Shown here: piece after piece, positions 1 to 5,654 of the stretch | Numbering within the stretch: position 1 is the first letter of the stretch | Layout: each line of letters starts with the position of its first letter | Origin: JAXDBM01 sp964460245 | Lineage (GTDB): Bacteria; Desulfobacterota; Syntrophia; Syntrophales; Fen-1087 | NCBI GenBank assembly: GCA_964460245.1 | Contig: CAYWTL010000081.1 | Coordinates: 1 to 10,505 of the forward strand | DNA length: 10,505 bases | Reading direction: 5' to 3' | Notes under the pieces: generated by a model | What the model saw: only the letters and a program-made list of their open reading frames with translations | Databases searched by the model: none | Told to the model about the DNA's origin: nothing | Made by a program: the position numbers and the translations under genes

Positions 1-54
1 TCGATTTGGGGGCCAACAGCTCTCACGGGGGTTCGAATCCCCCTCTCTCCGCCA
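1..54 (+). tRNA. tRNA-Ser, 3' half only (cut by window edge)
   Basis: Class II tRNA fragment. It starts at the 3' strand of the anticodon stem (1-5) and has a long variable arm: a 7-bp stem 7-13/19-25 with two G-T pairs and loop CAACA. A GGGGG/CCCCC T-arm with GTTCGAATC follows, then the acceptor 3' strand TCTCTCC, discriminator G51 and an encoded CCA at 52-54. The last 29 nt (26-54) are identical to the end of the complete tRNA-Ser at 221-249, which together with the long variable arm supports serine. The variable arm differs from that of the second gene, so this is a different isoacceptor. The anticodon lies outside the window and cannot be named. Confidence 0.88.
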
Positions 55-67
55 GAATAGAGTAATT

Positions 68-115
68 GTCATTCCCGCGAATGCAGCGAAGCCCAGCGCA
101 TGCCGGGGGAATCCA
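68..115. repeat. Short interspersed palindromic repeat (REP-like)
   Basis: An imperfect inverted repeat lies between the two tRNA-Ser genes. It opens with GTCATTCCCGCG and closes with GGGGGAATCCA. ATTCCC (71-76) pairs with GGGAAT (107-112), and ATGC (81-84) pairs with GCAT (98-101). The GTCATTCCCGCG...GGGAATCCA form resembles a family of short extragenic repeats, recalled from memory, that is scattered in many proteobacterial and deltaproteobacterial genomes. It carries no coding potential. Only one copy is in this window, so its multiplicity in the genome is inferred. Confidence 0.55.
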
Positions 116-126
116 TGATATATAAT
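116..126 (+). promoter_or_regulatory. Possible -10 region for tRNA-Ser(GGA)/SRP RNA
   Basis: An AT-rich stretch lies just after the palindromic repeat. TATAAT is at 121-126, and the overlapping TGATATATA at 116-124 has extended -10 form. No convincing -35 hexamer lies 16-18 nt upstream, where the repeat sits. Initiation would fall near 131-135, giving a leader of about 20 nt before the tRNA. Alternatively, the second tRNA is read through from the promoter of the first tRNA-Ser, outside the window. Confidence 0.3.
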
Positions 127-155
127 AGTTGTTCTTTAGATGATTAAAATTTTGC

Positions 156-249
<94 letters not shown>

Positions 250-254
250 AGAAC

Positions 255-358
255 GGATAGCCGGGCCCTGTGCAATGGAGGATTGCGAACCCCGTCAGGT
301 CCGGAAGGAAGCAGCGGTAGCAAGTGCCGACATGTGCTGCAGGTCAACCTGGCTATCC
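255..358 (+). ncRNA. ffs: Signal recognition particle RNA, small bacterial (4.5S) type
   Basis: RNA scaffold of the signal recognition particle. With Ffh it targets nascent membrane and secreted proteins to the Sec translocon. The diagnostic apical motif GTCAGGTCCGGAAGGAAGCA is at 294-313; it holds the GGAAG-type tetraloop and the symmetric/asymmetric loop bases that bind the Ffh M domain. The ends pair as one rod: GGATAGCC (255-262) with GGCTATCC (351-358), and CCTG (267-270) with CAGG (340-343). At about 104 nt it is the short form without an Alu domain. The ends are set by the pairing and could shift by a few nt. It lies 5 nt after tRNA-Ser and 50 nt before dnaX. Confidence 0.95.
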
Positions 359-359
359 T

Positions 360-398
360 TCTTCTCCGCATCGCATCGCCCTGACTCGAGAAGATTTT
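360..398 (+). terminator. Hairpin with short T-tract between SRP RNA and dnaX (terminator or attenuator)
   Basis: TCTTCTC (360-366) is perfectly complementary to GAGAAGA (388-394) and is followed at once by TTTT (395-398). The loop is long (21 nt) and the stem only moderately GC-rich, so as an intrinsic terminator it would be weak. The 3' arm also contains GAGAAG, the only purine-rich Shine-Dalgarno-like stretch before the dnaX start at 409, at a longer than usual spacing of about 15 nt. The element could trim SRP RNA transcription, limit read-through into dnaX, or hide the dnaX ribosome site. Confidence 0.4.
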
Positions 399-408
399 CA
401 CCGCAAAC

Positions 409-2142
409 ATGGATTACCTTGTCTTAGCCCGCAAATGGAGGCCCCAATCCTTCGAGGAGGTCCTCGGCCAGGAGCAGGCGGTCAAAACCCTTCAGAACGC
501 AATCCGGTACGGCCGCATCGCCCACGCCTTCATTTTCAGCGGCCCGCGGGGCGTGGGGAAGACCTCCGTCGCCCGCATCATGGCCAAGGCGCTGAACTGC
601 GAGACCGGTCCCACGCCCACTCCCTGCAACGCCTGCGTCAACTGCCGGGAAATCACGGACGGAATCGCCATGGATGTCCGGGAGATCGACGGCGCCTCCA
701 ACCGGGGCATCGACGAAATCCGTGAACTGCGGGAAAACCTCAAGTTCCTGCCCCTGTCGTCCCGCCACAAGATATACATCATCGACGAAGTCCACATGCT
801 GACGCGAGAGGCCTTCAACGCCCTGCTGAAGACGCTGGAGGAACCGCCGGCGCATGTCGTATTCATCTTTGCCACCACCGAAACCCACAAGATCCCCGCG
901 ACGATCCTCTCCCGTTGCCAGTGCCACGAATTTCGAAGAATCCCGCTTCGGCAGATCGCGGACAACCTGCGGAAGATCGCCGGGGCGGAGGGCATCACGG
1001 TCACCGAAAGGGGATTGAACTGGATTGCCGCCTCCGGCGATGGCAGCATGAGGGACGCCCAGAGCATCTTCGACCAGGCCATCTCCTATGCCGGCGCCGA
1101 CATTCAGGATCGGGAGCTTGAGGAGCTGCTCGGCCTTTCGGACCGGCGGTTTCTCTTTTCCCTTTCCGAAGCAGTCCTCGCGAGGGACGCCGGCAAGTGC
1201 CTGCAGATCGTCGAGGAGGGGTACTACGCCGGCCTGGACATGAAGCACTTCCATGAAACGCTGCTCGGTCATTTCCGGAACCTGCTGCTGACGAAGATCC
1301 TCGGCAAGGATCGGGATCTGCCGGACGTGGCGGACGACGACCGCGCCAGGCTCGCGGCCCAGGCGGAAGGCATCCCCCGGGAAACGCTGCAGCGCCTGCT
1401 GGACATCCTGATGGCCGAGGAGGAAACCATTCGGCGAAGCCAGAACCCGAGAATCAACCTGGAGACCACCCTGGTGCGAATGGCCTATCTCGAACCCATG
1501 ATCCCGATCGATGAAGTCCTTTCGAAGATGGAAAGCCTGGAAAAGAGGCTGGCGGCGAACCCGGGCCGGTCCCTTTCCGAAAAACCGGCAAAGAGCGGGG
1601 AGGCGGCGTCTGAAAAGCCCGATCCGGAGCGCTCCGCGAAACGGGCGCCCTACAAACGCGGGGCGGCGCAGACTCCATTCGAAAAGCCGGAAGCGGGGGA
1701 AAGGTCGCCGGAACACGGCATCGGCGAAAGCCGGGACCCGGAAACCCTCTGGGAAGATTACCGGACCTTCCTGAAAAAACAGAGTCCCCTTCTCTGGTCG
1801 AAAATCGAACCGGGCAAATGTCTCGGCTGCGAATCGGGGCGGCTGCGAATCGGCTTTCAGAGGGGATATATCTTTCTCGACGACATCAACGAGAAGTCCC
1901 AGCGGGAGCGCCTGCTTGAAATCACCCGGGATTTTTTCAAAAAGGACATTTCCGTCGACATTGAAATCACGGAACCCGACCCGGAAAGCGCTTCACCGAA
2001 TACCGCGGGCAATGGCAGGAACGGCAGGAACAACGAAATCCGCAGGCATGCCCTGAACCAGCCCATGTTGCAGAAGGTTCTCGACATGTTCGAAGGCGCC
2101 GAGGTCCGCGAGGTCATCCTCACGGACACGCCCTCCACCTGA
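409..2142 (+). CDS. dnaX: DNA polymerase III subunit gamma/tau (clamp loader ATPase)
   Basis: Motor of the replicative clamp loader, which uses ATP to open and load the beta sliding clamp; the tau form also ties polymerase cores together. In the 577 aa the AAA+ module comes first: Walker A GPRGVGKT at 45-52, four zinc-ligand cysteines C64, C73, C76 and C79, Walker B IIDEVH at 124-129, sensor 1 TTE near 156, the arginine-finger SRC at 168-170 and sensor 2 GSMRDA at 212-217. A collar domain runs to about 385. A charged low-complexity linker (about 385-445) follows, then a divergent C-terminal domain. The N-terminus MDYLVLARKWRP is typical of the family, which fixes the ATG. The SD is weak. The gene begins the dnaX-ybaB-recR operon. 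A TTTTTTC slippery heptamer lies at 1932-1938 in the -1 frameshift phase. Confidence 0.97.
   Translation: MDYLVLARKWRPQSFEEVLGQEQAVKTLQNAIRYGRIAHAFIFSGPRGVGKTSVARIMAKALNCETGPTPTPCNACVNCREITDGIAMDVREIDGASNRGIDEIRELRENLKFLPLSSRHKIYIIDEVHMLTREAFNALLKTLEEPPAHVVFIFATTETHKIPATILSRCQCHEFRRIPLRQIADNLRKIAGAEGITVTERGLNWIAASGDGSMRDAQSIFDQAISYAGADIQDRELEELLGLSDRRFLFSLSEAVLARDAGKCLQIVEEGYYAGLDMKHFHETLLGHFRNLLLTKILGKDRDLPDVADDDRARLAAQAEGIPRETLQRLLDILMAEEETIRRSQNPRINLETTLVRMAYLEPMIPIDEVLSKMESLEKRLAANPGRSLSEKPAKSGEAASEKPDPERSAKRAPYKRGAAQTPFEKPEAGERSPEHGIGESRDPETLWEDYRTFLKKQSPLLWSKIEPGKCLGCESGRLRIGFQRGYIFLDDINEKSQRERLLEITRDFFKKDISVDIEITEPDPESASPNTAGNGRNGRNNEIRRHALNQPMLQKVLDMFEGAEVREVILTDTPST
1932..1974 (+). 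other. Possible -1 ribosomal frameshift site inside dnaX
   Basis: The heptamer T TTT TTC (1932-1938) has the X XXY YYZ layout in the dnaX reading phase, because 1932 is a third codon position. A 6-bp hairpin follows: TTCCGT (1950-1955) with ACGGAA (1969-1974). Slipping back one base would add eight codons and stop at TGA 1962-1964, giving a 518-aa product instead of 577. E. coli dnaX makes gamma by such slippage, but there the heptamer is A AAA AAG, with a stimulatory upstream SD and a tighter spacer. Here there is no upstream SD and the spacer is 11 nt, so chance is quite possible. Confidence 0.22.
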
Positions 2143-2192
2143 GCGCGGCGGCGTCCCGGCCCGACCATCACCGACAAGGAGGTTTTCGATCC

Positions 2193-2504
2193 GTGCAGAA
2201 TTTTGGAAACATCATGAAACAGGCAAAAAAGCTTCAGGAGCGGATGGCCCAGCTCCAGGACGAGCTGGCGCTCAAGACCGTGGAGGCCTCGGCGGGCGGC
2301 GGCATGGTGTCCGTCCGGGTGAACGGCAAGCACGAACTCGTGTCCCTGAAGATCGACCGGGAAGTGGTGAATCCGGAGGACCTGGACATGCTCCAGGACC
2401 TGATCATCGCGGCAGTCAACGAAGGGGTCCGCAAGGCCCAGGAGATGGCCGCTGCGGAGATGGCCAAGATCACCGGCGGCCTGAGCATCCCCGGGCTCTC
2501 CTGA
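2193..2504 (+). CDS. ybaB: YbaB/EbfC family nucleoid-associated DNA-binding protein
   Basis: A 103-aa member of the YbaB/EbfC family, small dimeric proteins that bind DNA and are almost always encoded between dnaX and recR. The visible pattern is family-typical. It has an N-terminal helix (NFGNIMKQAKKLQERMAQL), a beta core with VEASAGGGMVSVRVNG and ELVSLKIDREVV, then a C-terminal helix rich in A, E and K. The GTG start is preferred because AAGGAGG (2176-2182) lies 10 nt upstream and the N-terminus extends before the conserved MKQ motif as in relatives. An in-frame ATG at 2214 would cut off the first helix turn. It is likely cotranscribed with dnaX (50-nt gap) and recR (47-nt gap). The exact cellular role is unsettled for the family. 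Confidence 0.94.
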   Translation: MQNFGNIMKQAKKLQERMAQLQDELALKTVEASAGGGMVSVRVNGKHELVSLKIDREVVNPEDLDMLQDLIIAAVNEGVRKAQEMAAAEMAKITGGLSIPGLS

Positions 2505-2551
2505 GCAGCCCCGGCGATTTCCGTTGAAACCGCGGCAAGGAATCCCTCACG

Positions 2552-3151
2552 ATGACAGGTTACGCACTCCCCATCAAACGCCTGATCCAGGAACTCGGCC
2601 GGCTCCCCGGCATCGGTGAAAAGACGGCCACGCGGCTGGCGACCCACATCCTTCGCCTTCCCGAGGAGGACGCGGGAAGGCTGGCGGACAGCATCCTGGA
2701 AGTCAAGCGGAGAATCCGGCTCTGCTCCCTCTGCTTCAACCTGGCCGAGGGCGACCGCTGCGAAATCTGCGGCGACGCCTCCCGGGACAGAGAGATGCTC
2801 TGCGTGGTGGAAGAGCCGGATTCGCTGATCGCCATTGAAGACAGCGGCGGCTTCCGGGGGACTTACCATGTGCTTCACGGGGTCCTGGCCCCGCTCGACG
2901 GCATCGGTCCGGAGCACCTGCGGCTGCAGGCGCTGGTCGAACGGATCCGGCGGGACGGGATTCGGGAAATCATCCTGGCGACGAACCCCAGCGTGCAGGG
3001 CGAATCCACCGCCCTGCTCATCATGCGGATGGTCAAGGATCTGCCGGTCAAGGTCAGCCGGATCGCGCAGGGCGTCCCCGTCGGCGGGGACCTGAAGTAC
3101 CTCGACCGCATGACCCTGTCCAAGTCCCTCGAATTCCGTCGGGGGATGTAG
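2552..3151 (+). CDS. recR: Recombination mediator protein RecR
   Basis: Acts with RecO (and RecF) to load RecA on SSB-coated single-stranded DNA at gaps during recombinational repair. At 199 aa it has the usual length. Domains in order: N-terminal helix-hairpin-helix (LGRLPGIGEKTATRLA, 15-30); C4 zinc finger with C58, C61, C70 and C73; Toprim domain from about 82 with VVEEPD (85-90) and ATNPSVQGESTA (143-154); and the C-terminal RIAQGVPVGGDLKYLD...TLSKSL signature. The ATG is supported by AAGGAA at 2537-2542. It is the third gene of the dnaX operon. Its stop codon is only 4 nt before the fumarase alpha start, so the fumarase genes appear to be cotranscribed with it. Confidence 0.97.
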   Translation: MTGYALPIKRLIQELGRLPGIGEKTATRLATHILRLPEEDAGRLADSILEVKRRIRLCSLCFNLAEGDRCEICGDASRDREMLCVVEEPDSLIAIEDSGGFRGTYHVLHGVLAPLDGIGPEHLRLQALVERIRRDGIREIILATNPSVQGESTALLIMRMVKDLPVKVSRIAQGVPVGGDLKYLDRMTLSKSLEFRRGM

Positions 3152-3155
3152 CCCC

Positions 3156-4007
3156 ATGAACCCCGTCCGAAAGATCGCCTGTCCGATCATCACGGCCGCC
3201 GTCCGGCGGCTCTTCATCGAAGCCAACACGGAGCTGGGAAAGGACGTCACGGATTCGCTCCGGCGGGCCAGAGACTCGGAAACGTCGGGAGCGGGCCGCT
3301 ATGTCCTGGACCGGATCCTTGAAAACGCGGAGATTGCCGATCGGGACTTCATGCCGCTCTGCCAGGACACGGGGCTGGCCATCGTTTTTGCCGAGGTCGG
3401 GCAGGACGTGCACGTAACCGGCGGCGACTTTCAGGACGCCGTTCAGGAAGGCGTCCGGCAGGCCTACGGGGAGGGATTTCTCCGCAAATCGATCTGCGAT
3501 CCCTTCACCCGAGCGAACACCGGCGACAACACGCCGGCCGTCGTTCACACCGAGATCGTCCCGGGCCGGCAGATCCGGATTGCGGTCATGCCCAAGGGAG
3601 GCGGCAGCGAAAACATGAGCGGCGTGGCCATGCTGGTCCCCGCAGCGGGATGGGAGGGCGTCAAGGAACACGTCATCGGACGGGTCGCCGAGGCGGGACC
3701 GAACCCCTGCCCACCGACCGTGATCGGCGTGGGCATCGGCGGCGACATCGAAATGGCTGCGATCCTGGCGAAGAAGGCCCTGCTCCGACCGCTGGGCGAA
3801 CGGAACCGGAAGGATCCCCGCCTGGCCAAACTGGAGGAGGAGCTGCTCGCGGAAATCAACCGGCTGGGAATCGGCCCCCAGGGATACGGCGGCAGAACCA
3901 CCGCCCTGGCCGTGCATGCGGAAATGATGCCCTGCCACATCGCGAGCCTTCCCGTGGCCGTCAACATCCAGTGCCATGTCGTGCGGCACAAAGAGGCGAT
4001 CCTCTGA
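3156..4007 (+). CDS. Class I fumarate hydratase (or tartrate dehydratase) alpha subunit
   Basis: Catalytic [4Fe-4S] subunit of the two-subunit, oxygen-sensitive class I fumarase, which interconverts fumarate and L-malate; TtdA-type L(+)-tartrate dehydratases share the fold. At 283 aa it is normal for a split alpha subunit. Likely cluster ligands are C69 (LCQDTG), C185 (NPCPPT) and C273 (QCHVVRH). Other family marks are FTRANTGDNTPAVVH (117-131), MPKGGGSENMS (145-155) and GIGGDIEMAAILAKKAL (193-209). The ATG follows the recR stop by 4 nt, with a GGGGGA at the end of recR as probable SD. The beta subunit follows after 19 nt. Fumarase is more likely than tartrate dehydratase in an anaerobe's core metabolism, but substrate cannot be read from sequence. 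A class I enzyme fits an anaerobic lifestyle. Confidence 0.93.
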   Translation: MNPVRKIACPIITAAVRRLFIEANTELGKDVTDSLRRARDSETSGAGRYVLDRILENAEIADRDFMPLCQDTGLAIVFAEVGQDVHVTGGDFQDAVQEGVRQAYGEGFLRKSICDPFTRANTGDNTPAVVHTEIVPGRQIRIAVMPKGGGSENMSGVAMLVPAAGWEGVKEHVIGRVAEAGPNPCPPTVIGVGIGGDIEMAAILAKKALLRPLGERNRKDPRLAKLEEELLAEINRLGIGPQGYGGRTTALAVHAEMMPCHIASLPVAVNIQCHVVRHKEAIL

Positions 4008-4012
4008 AGGGC

Positions 4013-4017
4013 GGAGG
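4013..4017 (+). promoter_or_regulatory. Shine-Dalgarno that fixes the TTG start of fumarase beta
   Basis: GGAGG lies 9 nt before TTG at 4027. The alternative in-frame ATG at 3976 is inside the alpha gene, has no SD, and would add 17 residues that do not look like the family N-terminus. Confidence 0.7.
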
Positions 4018-4026
4018 CCGGCAGAC

Positions 4027-4569
4027 TTGAAAAATTCCGTGGACATTCGGACCCCCCTGACTTCCGACATCTGCCGGCGACTGCGCGCCGGAGACGGCGT
4101 TTTTCTGAGCGGGGAAATCTACACGGGCCGCGATGCGGCGCACCGCCGCCTCCTCGAGGCGCTCCGGCAGGGCAGGCCCCTGCCGATCGACCTTGAGGAT
4201 GAGACCCTGTTTTACGCGGCCCCGACCCCGGCCCGGCCGGGTCGCGTCATCGGATCCATCGGGCCGACGACCAGCTACCGCATGGACGCCTGCACCCCGG
4301 CCCTGATCGAGCGGGGATTGCGGGGGATGATCGGCAAGGGGAAGCGCTCGCCGGAGGTCATCGCGGCAATCCGGAAGCATGGGGCCGTTTACTTCGGCGC
4401 GATCGGCGGCATTGCCGCCCTGACGTCGCGGTGCATCAAACGGGCGGCCGTGGCGGCCTATGAAGACCTGGGGCCGGAGGCCATCCTGCGGCTGGTCGTG
4501 GACCGGATGCCCCTGGTCGTGATCAACGACGCCCGGGGGGGGGATCTTTATCAGAGACTCCCGGAATAG
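4027..4569 (+). CDS. Class I fumarate hydratase (or tartrate dehydratase) beta subunit
   Basis: Partner of the preceding alpha subunit, equivalent to the C-terminal domain of single-chain class I fumarases and to TtdB. It completes the substrate site. The start is taken as TTG 4027, giving 180 aa, because the family begins close to the VDIRTPLT strand and a GGAGG SD is 9 nt upstream. Family motifs are GDGVFLSGEIYTGRDAAHRRL (about 24-44), IGPTTSYRMD (about 79-88, substrate site), GMIGKGKRSPEV (about 99-110) and YFGAIGGIAAL (about 119-129). The chain ends shortly after the VVINDARGGDLY segment, as is usual. Together with alpha it makes a complete fumarase. It is the last gene before a 224-nt intergenic region, so it probably ends the dnaX operon. 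Confidence 0.92.
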   Translation: MKNSVDIRTPLTSDICRRLRAGDGVFLSGEIYTGRDAAHRRLLEALRQGRPLPIDLEDETLFYAAPTPARPGRVIGSIGPTTSYRMDACTPALIERGLRGMIGKGKRSPEVIAAIRKHGAVYFGAIGGIAALTSRCIKRAAVAAYEDLGPEAILRLVVDRMPLVVINDARGGDLYQRLPE

Positions 4570-4587
4570 CGCGCCGATCGAGGCGCG
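4570..4587 (+). terminator. GC-rich hairpin directly after fumarase beta
   Basis: CGCGCC (4570-4575) and GGCGCG (4582-4587) form a perfect 6-bp stem with loop GATCGA, starting at the base after the stop codon. No T-tract follows, so it is not a standard intrinsic terminator. It may stabilise the mRNA 3' end or act with Rho. Confidence 0.3.
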
Positions 4588-4653
4588 ACGGGGCCGGGCC
4601 AAGGGTTCGCGGGCGCGCCGCACGTGAAAGCACTCCGCTTGCGCCTTCCCCAA

Positions 4654-4669
4654 GGCCGGTTCTCCGGCC
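4654..4669. other. Second intergenic hairpin
   Basis: GGCCGG-TTCT-CCGGCC is a perfect 6-bp stem with a tetraloop, about 25 nt upstream of the por promoter. No T-run follows on the plus strand. It may mark the end of the fumarase transcript, or insulate the two operons. Confidence 0.3.
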
Positions 4670-4673
4670 GCCA

Positions 4674-4695
4674 AACAGCTGCCAAATTTGCTGTT
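4674..4695. promoter_or_regulatory. Inverted repeat overlapping the -35 box (candidate operator)
   Basis: AACAGC (4674-4679) and GCTGTT (4690-4695) form perfect 6-bp arms around a 10-nt spacer. The right arm shares its last two bases with the TTGACA box, a position where a dimeric regulator would block RNA polymerase. The regulator is unknown, and the motif does not match a binding site I recognise. Confidence 0.35.
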
Positions 4696-4722
4696 GACAA
4701 TGAATATAATTTCGAATATGAG
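4694..4722 (+). promoter_or_regulatory. Sigma-70-type promoter for the por operon
   Basis: A perfect TTGACA (4694-4699) is followed after 17 nt by TATGAG (4717-4722, 4 of 6 matches). A perfect TATAAT at 4705-4710 is also present, but only 5 nt from this -35 and without its own good -35. The stretch is strikingly AT-rich against a GC-rich background and lies just before the six-gene redox operon. Initiation near 4729 would give a leader of about 65 nt. Confidence 0.55.
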
Positions 4723-4793
4723 GGGGCGTCCCACTATCAGACATTTCGAACACATCATCGACGCAGTAATCCAATAGACGGGAGAAAAATCAA

Positions 4794-5342
4794 ATGATTG
4801 AAGTAAGGTGGCATGGAAGGGGCGGCCAGGGTGCGGTGACCTCCGTGGAGCTGCTTGCCTTGGCGGCGATCGAGGAGGGGAAATATGCCCAGGGCTTCCC
4901 GGCATTCGGGCCCGAGCGCCGGGGGGCGCCGGTCATGGCCTATAACCGGGTGTCCGAAAAGCCGATCAAGATACGCTCCGGCATCTACCATCCCGATGTG
5001 GTGGTCGTTCTCGATCCGAGCCTCATCGGCCTGGTCAATGTCACGGACGGCCTGAAGCCCGGCGGCCTCCTGGTCGTCAACACGGCCAAGCCGGAAAAGG
5101 AGATTCGGGAGAAGCTGAACTACGCCGGCAGGATGGCCACGGTCGACGCAACGCACATCGCCCGGGAGGAGCTGGGGGTCCCCATCGCCAACACGACCAT
5201 GCTGGGAGCGGTGCTCAAGGCCACGAAGATCCTGAAGTTCGAGTCCCTCAACGCCCCGATCGAAGAACGCTTCGGCCGGATCGCCCACAAAAACGAAAAC
5301 GCTTTGAAGCGAGCCTACAACGACGTCAAAATATCCAAGTAA
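4794..5342 (+). CDS. porG: Pyruvate:ferredoxin oxidoreductase (pyruvate synthase), gamma subunit
   Basis: Gamma subunit of four-subunit 2-oxoacid:ferredoxin oxidoreductase, which helps bind CoA and completes the catalytic core. At 182 aa it has normal length. The family signature is at the N-terminus: RWHGRGGQGAVTSVELLA (5-22), then KYAQGFPAFGPERRGAPVMAYNR (30-52) and a Rossmann-like core with VVVVLDPSLI. The ATG is supported by GGGAG at 4780-4784, 9 nt upstream. It is the first gene of the cluster gamma-delta-alpha-beta, the classic por order, with the delta gene 17 nt downstream. Related families (2-ketoisovalerate, indolepyruvate, 2-oxoglutarate and phenylglyoxylate oxidoreductases) share this subunit, so substrate rests mainly on the alpha subunit. 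Confidence 0.94.
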   Translation: MIEVRWHGRGGQGAVTSVELLALAAIEEGKYAQGFPAFGPERRGAPVMAYNRVSEKPIKIRSGIYHPDVVVVLDPSLIGLVNVTDGLKPGGLLVVNTAKPEKEIREKLNYAGRMATVDATHIAREELGVPIANTTMLGAVLKATKILKFESLNAPIEERFGRIAHKNENALKRAYNDVKISK

Positions 5343-5359
5343 AATATTGAGGTGTGCCG

Positions 5360-5653
5360 ATGAAACAGAAGAAATGGCCGGAAGCCTGGCATGAAGTGAA
5401 TCCCGGTTGCATCGTTTTCACCCCGGGAAGCGCCAGTACGTATAAAACGGGCAGCTGGCGGGCCCAGCGCCCCATCTGGGACAACAAGAAATGCATCAAA
5501 TGCGGCATCTGCTACATCTTCTGCCCGGAAGCCTGCATTTCCGAAACCGCGGAGGGTTTTTTCGAGGCGAACCTGGACTACTGCAAGGGCTGCGGGATCT
5601 GCGCCCATGAATGCTGGCCCCGGGCGATCGCCATGGTCGAGGAGGAGGTGTAG
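5360..5653 (+). CDS. porD: Pyruvate:ferredoxin oxidoreductase, delta subunit (2x[4Fe-4S] ferredoxin)
   Basis: Electron-exit subunit that carries electrons from the TPP site in PorB to external ferredoxin or a partner. It has two classic clusters: C45, C48, C51, C55 (CIKCGICYIFCPE) and C75, C78, C81, C85 (CKGCGICAHECWP). About 40 residues with WHEVNPG and GSWRAQRPIWD precede them, as is usual for PorD. The ATG at 5360 gives 97 aa. GAGGTG (5349-5354) lies 5 nt upstream as SD. The in-frame GTG at 5354 overlaps that SD and is unlikely to be the start. The gene ends with TAG one base before the porA ATG, so translation is probably coupled. Confidence 0.94.
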   Translation: MKQKKWPEAWHEVNPGCIVFTPGSASTYKTGSWRAQRPIWDNKKCIKCGICYIFCPEACISETAEGFFEANLDYCKGCGICAHECWPRAIAMVEEEV

Positions 5654-5654
5654 T

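Noticed and set aside
424..1716. A 430-codon minus-strand open frame opposite dnaX
   Set aside because: It is a shadow of dnaX with no motif and no ribosome site. The other long minus-strand frames at 2234-3250 and 3054-4070 are rejected for the same reason.
1774..1779. The A6 run in dnaX as a frameshift site like that of E. coli
   Set aside because: The phase is G AAA AAA C, not A AAA AAG, so tandem re-pairing in the -1 frame would mispair. Six A's are also short for transcriptional slippage.
3976..4026. Upstream ATG for fumarase beta, overlapping the alpha gene
   Set aside because: It has no SD, the extra residues are not family-like, and TTG 4027 has GGAGG 9 nt upstream and gives the expected N-terminus.
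4654..4669. The GGCCGG-TTCT-CCGGCC hairpin as a classic intrinsic terminator
   Set aside because: No T-tract follows on the plus strand, so it is reported only as a hairpin of unknown role.
5607..5654. Earlier start for porA inside porD
   Set aside because: ATG 5655 has a strong GGAGGAGG SD and starts the family-typical MGKRVGMEVG N-terminus.
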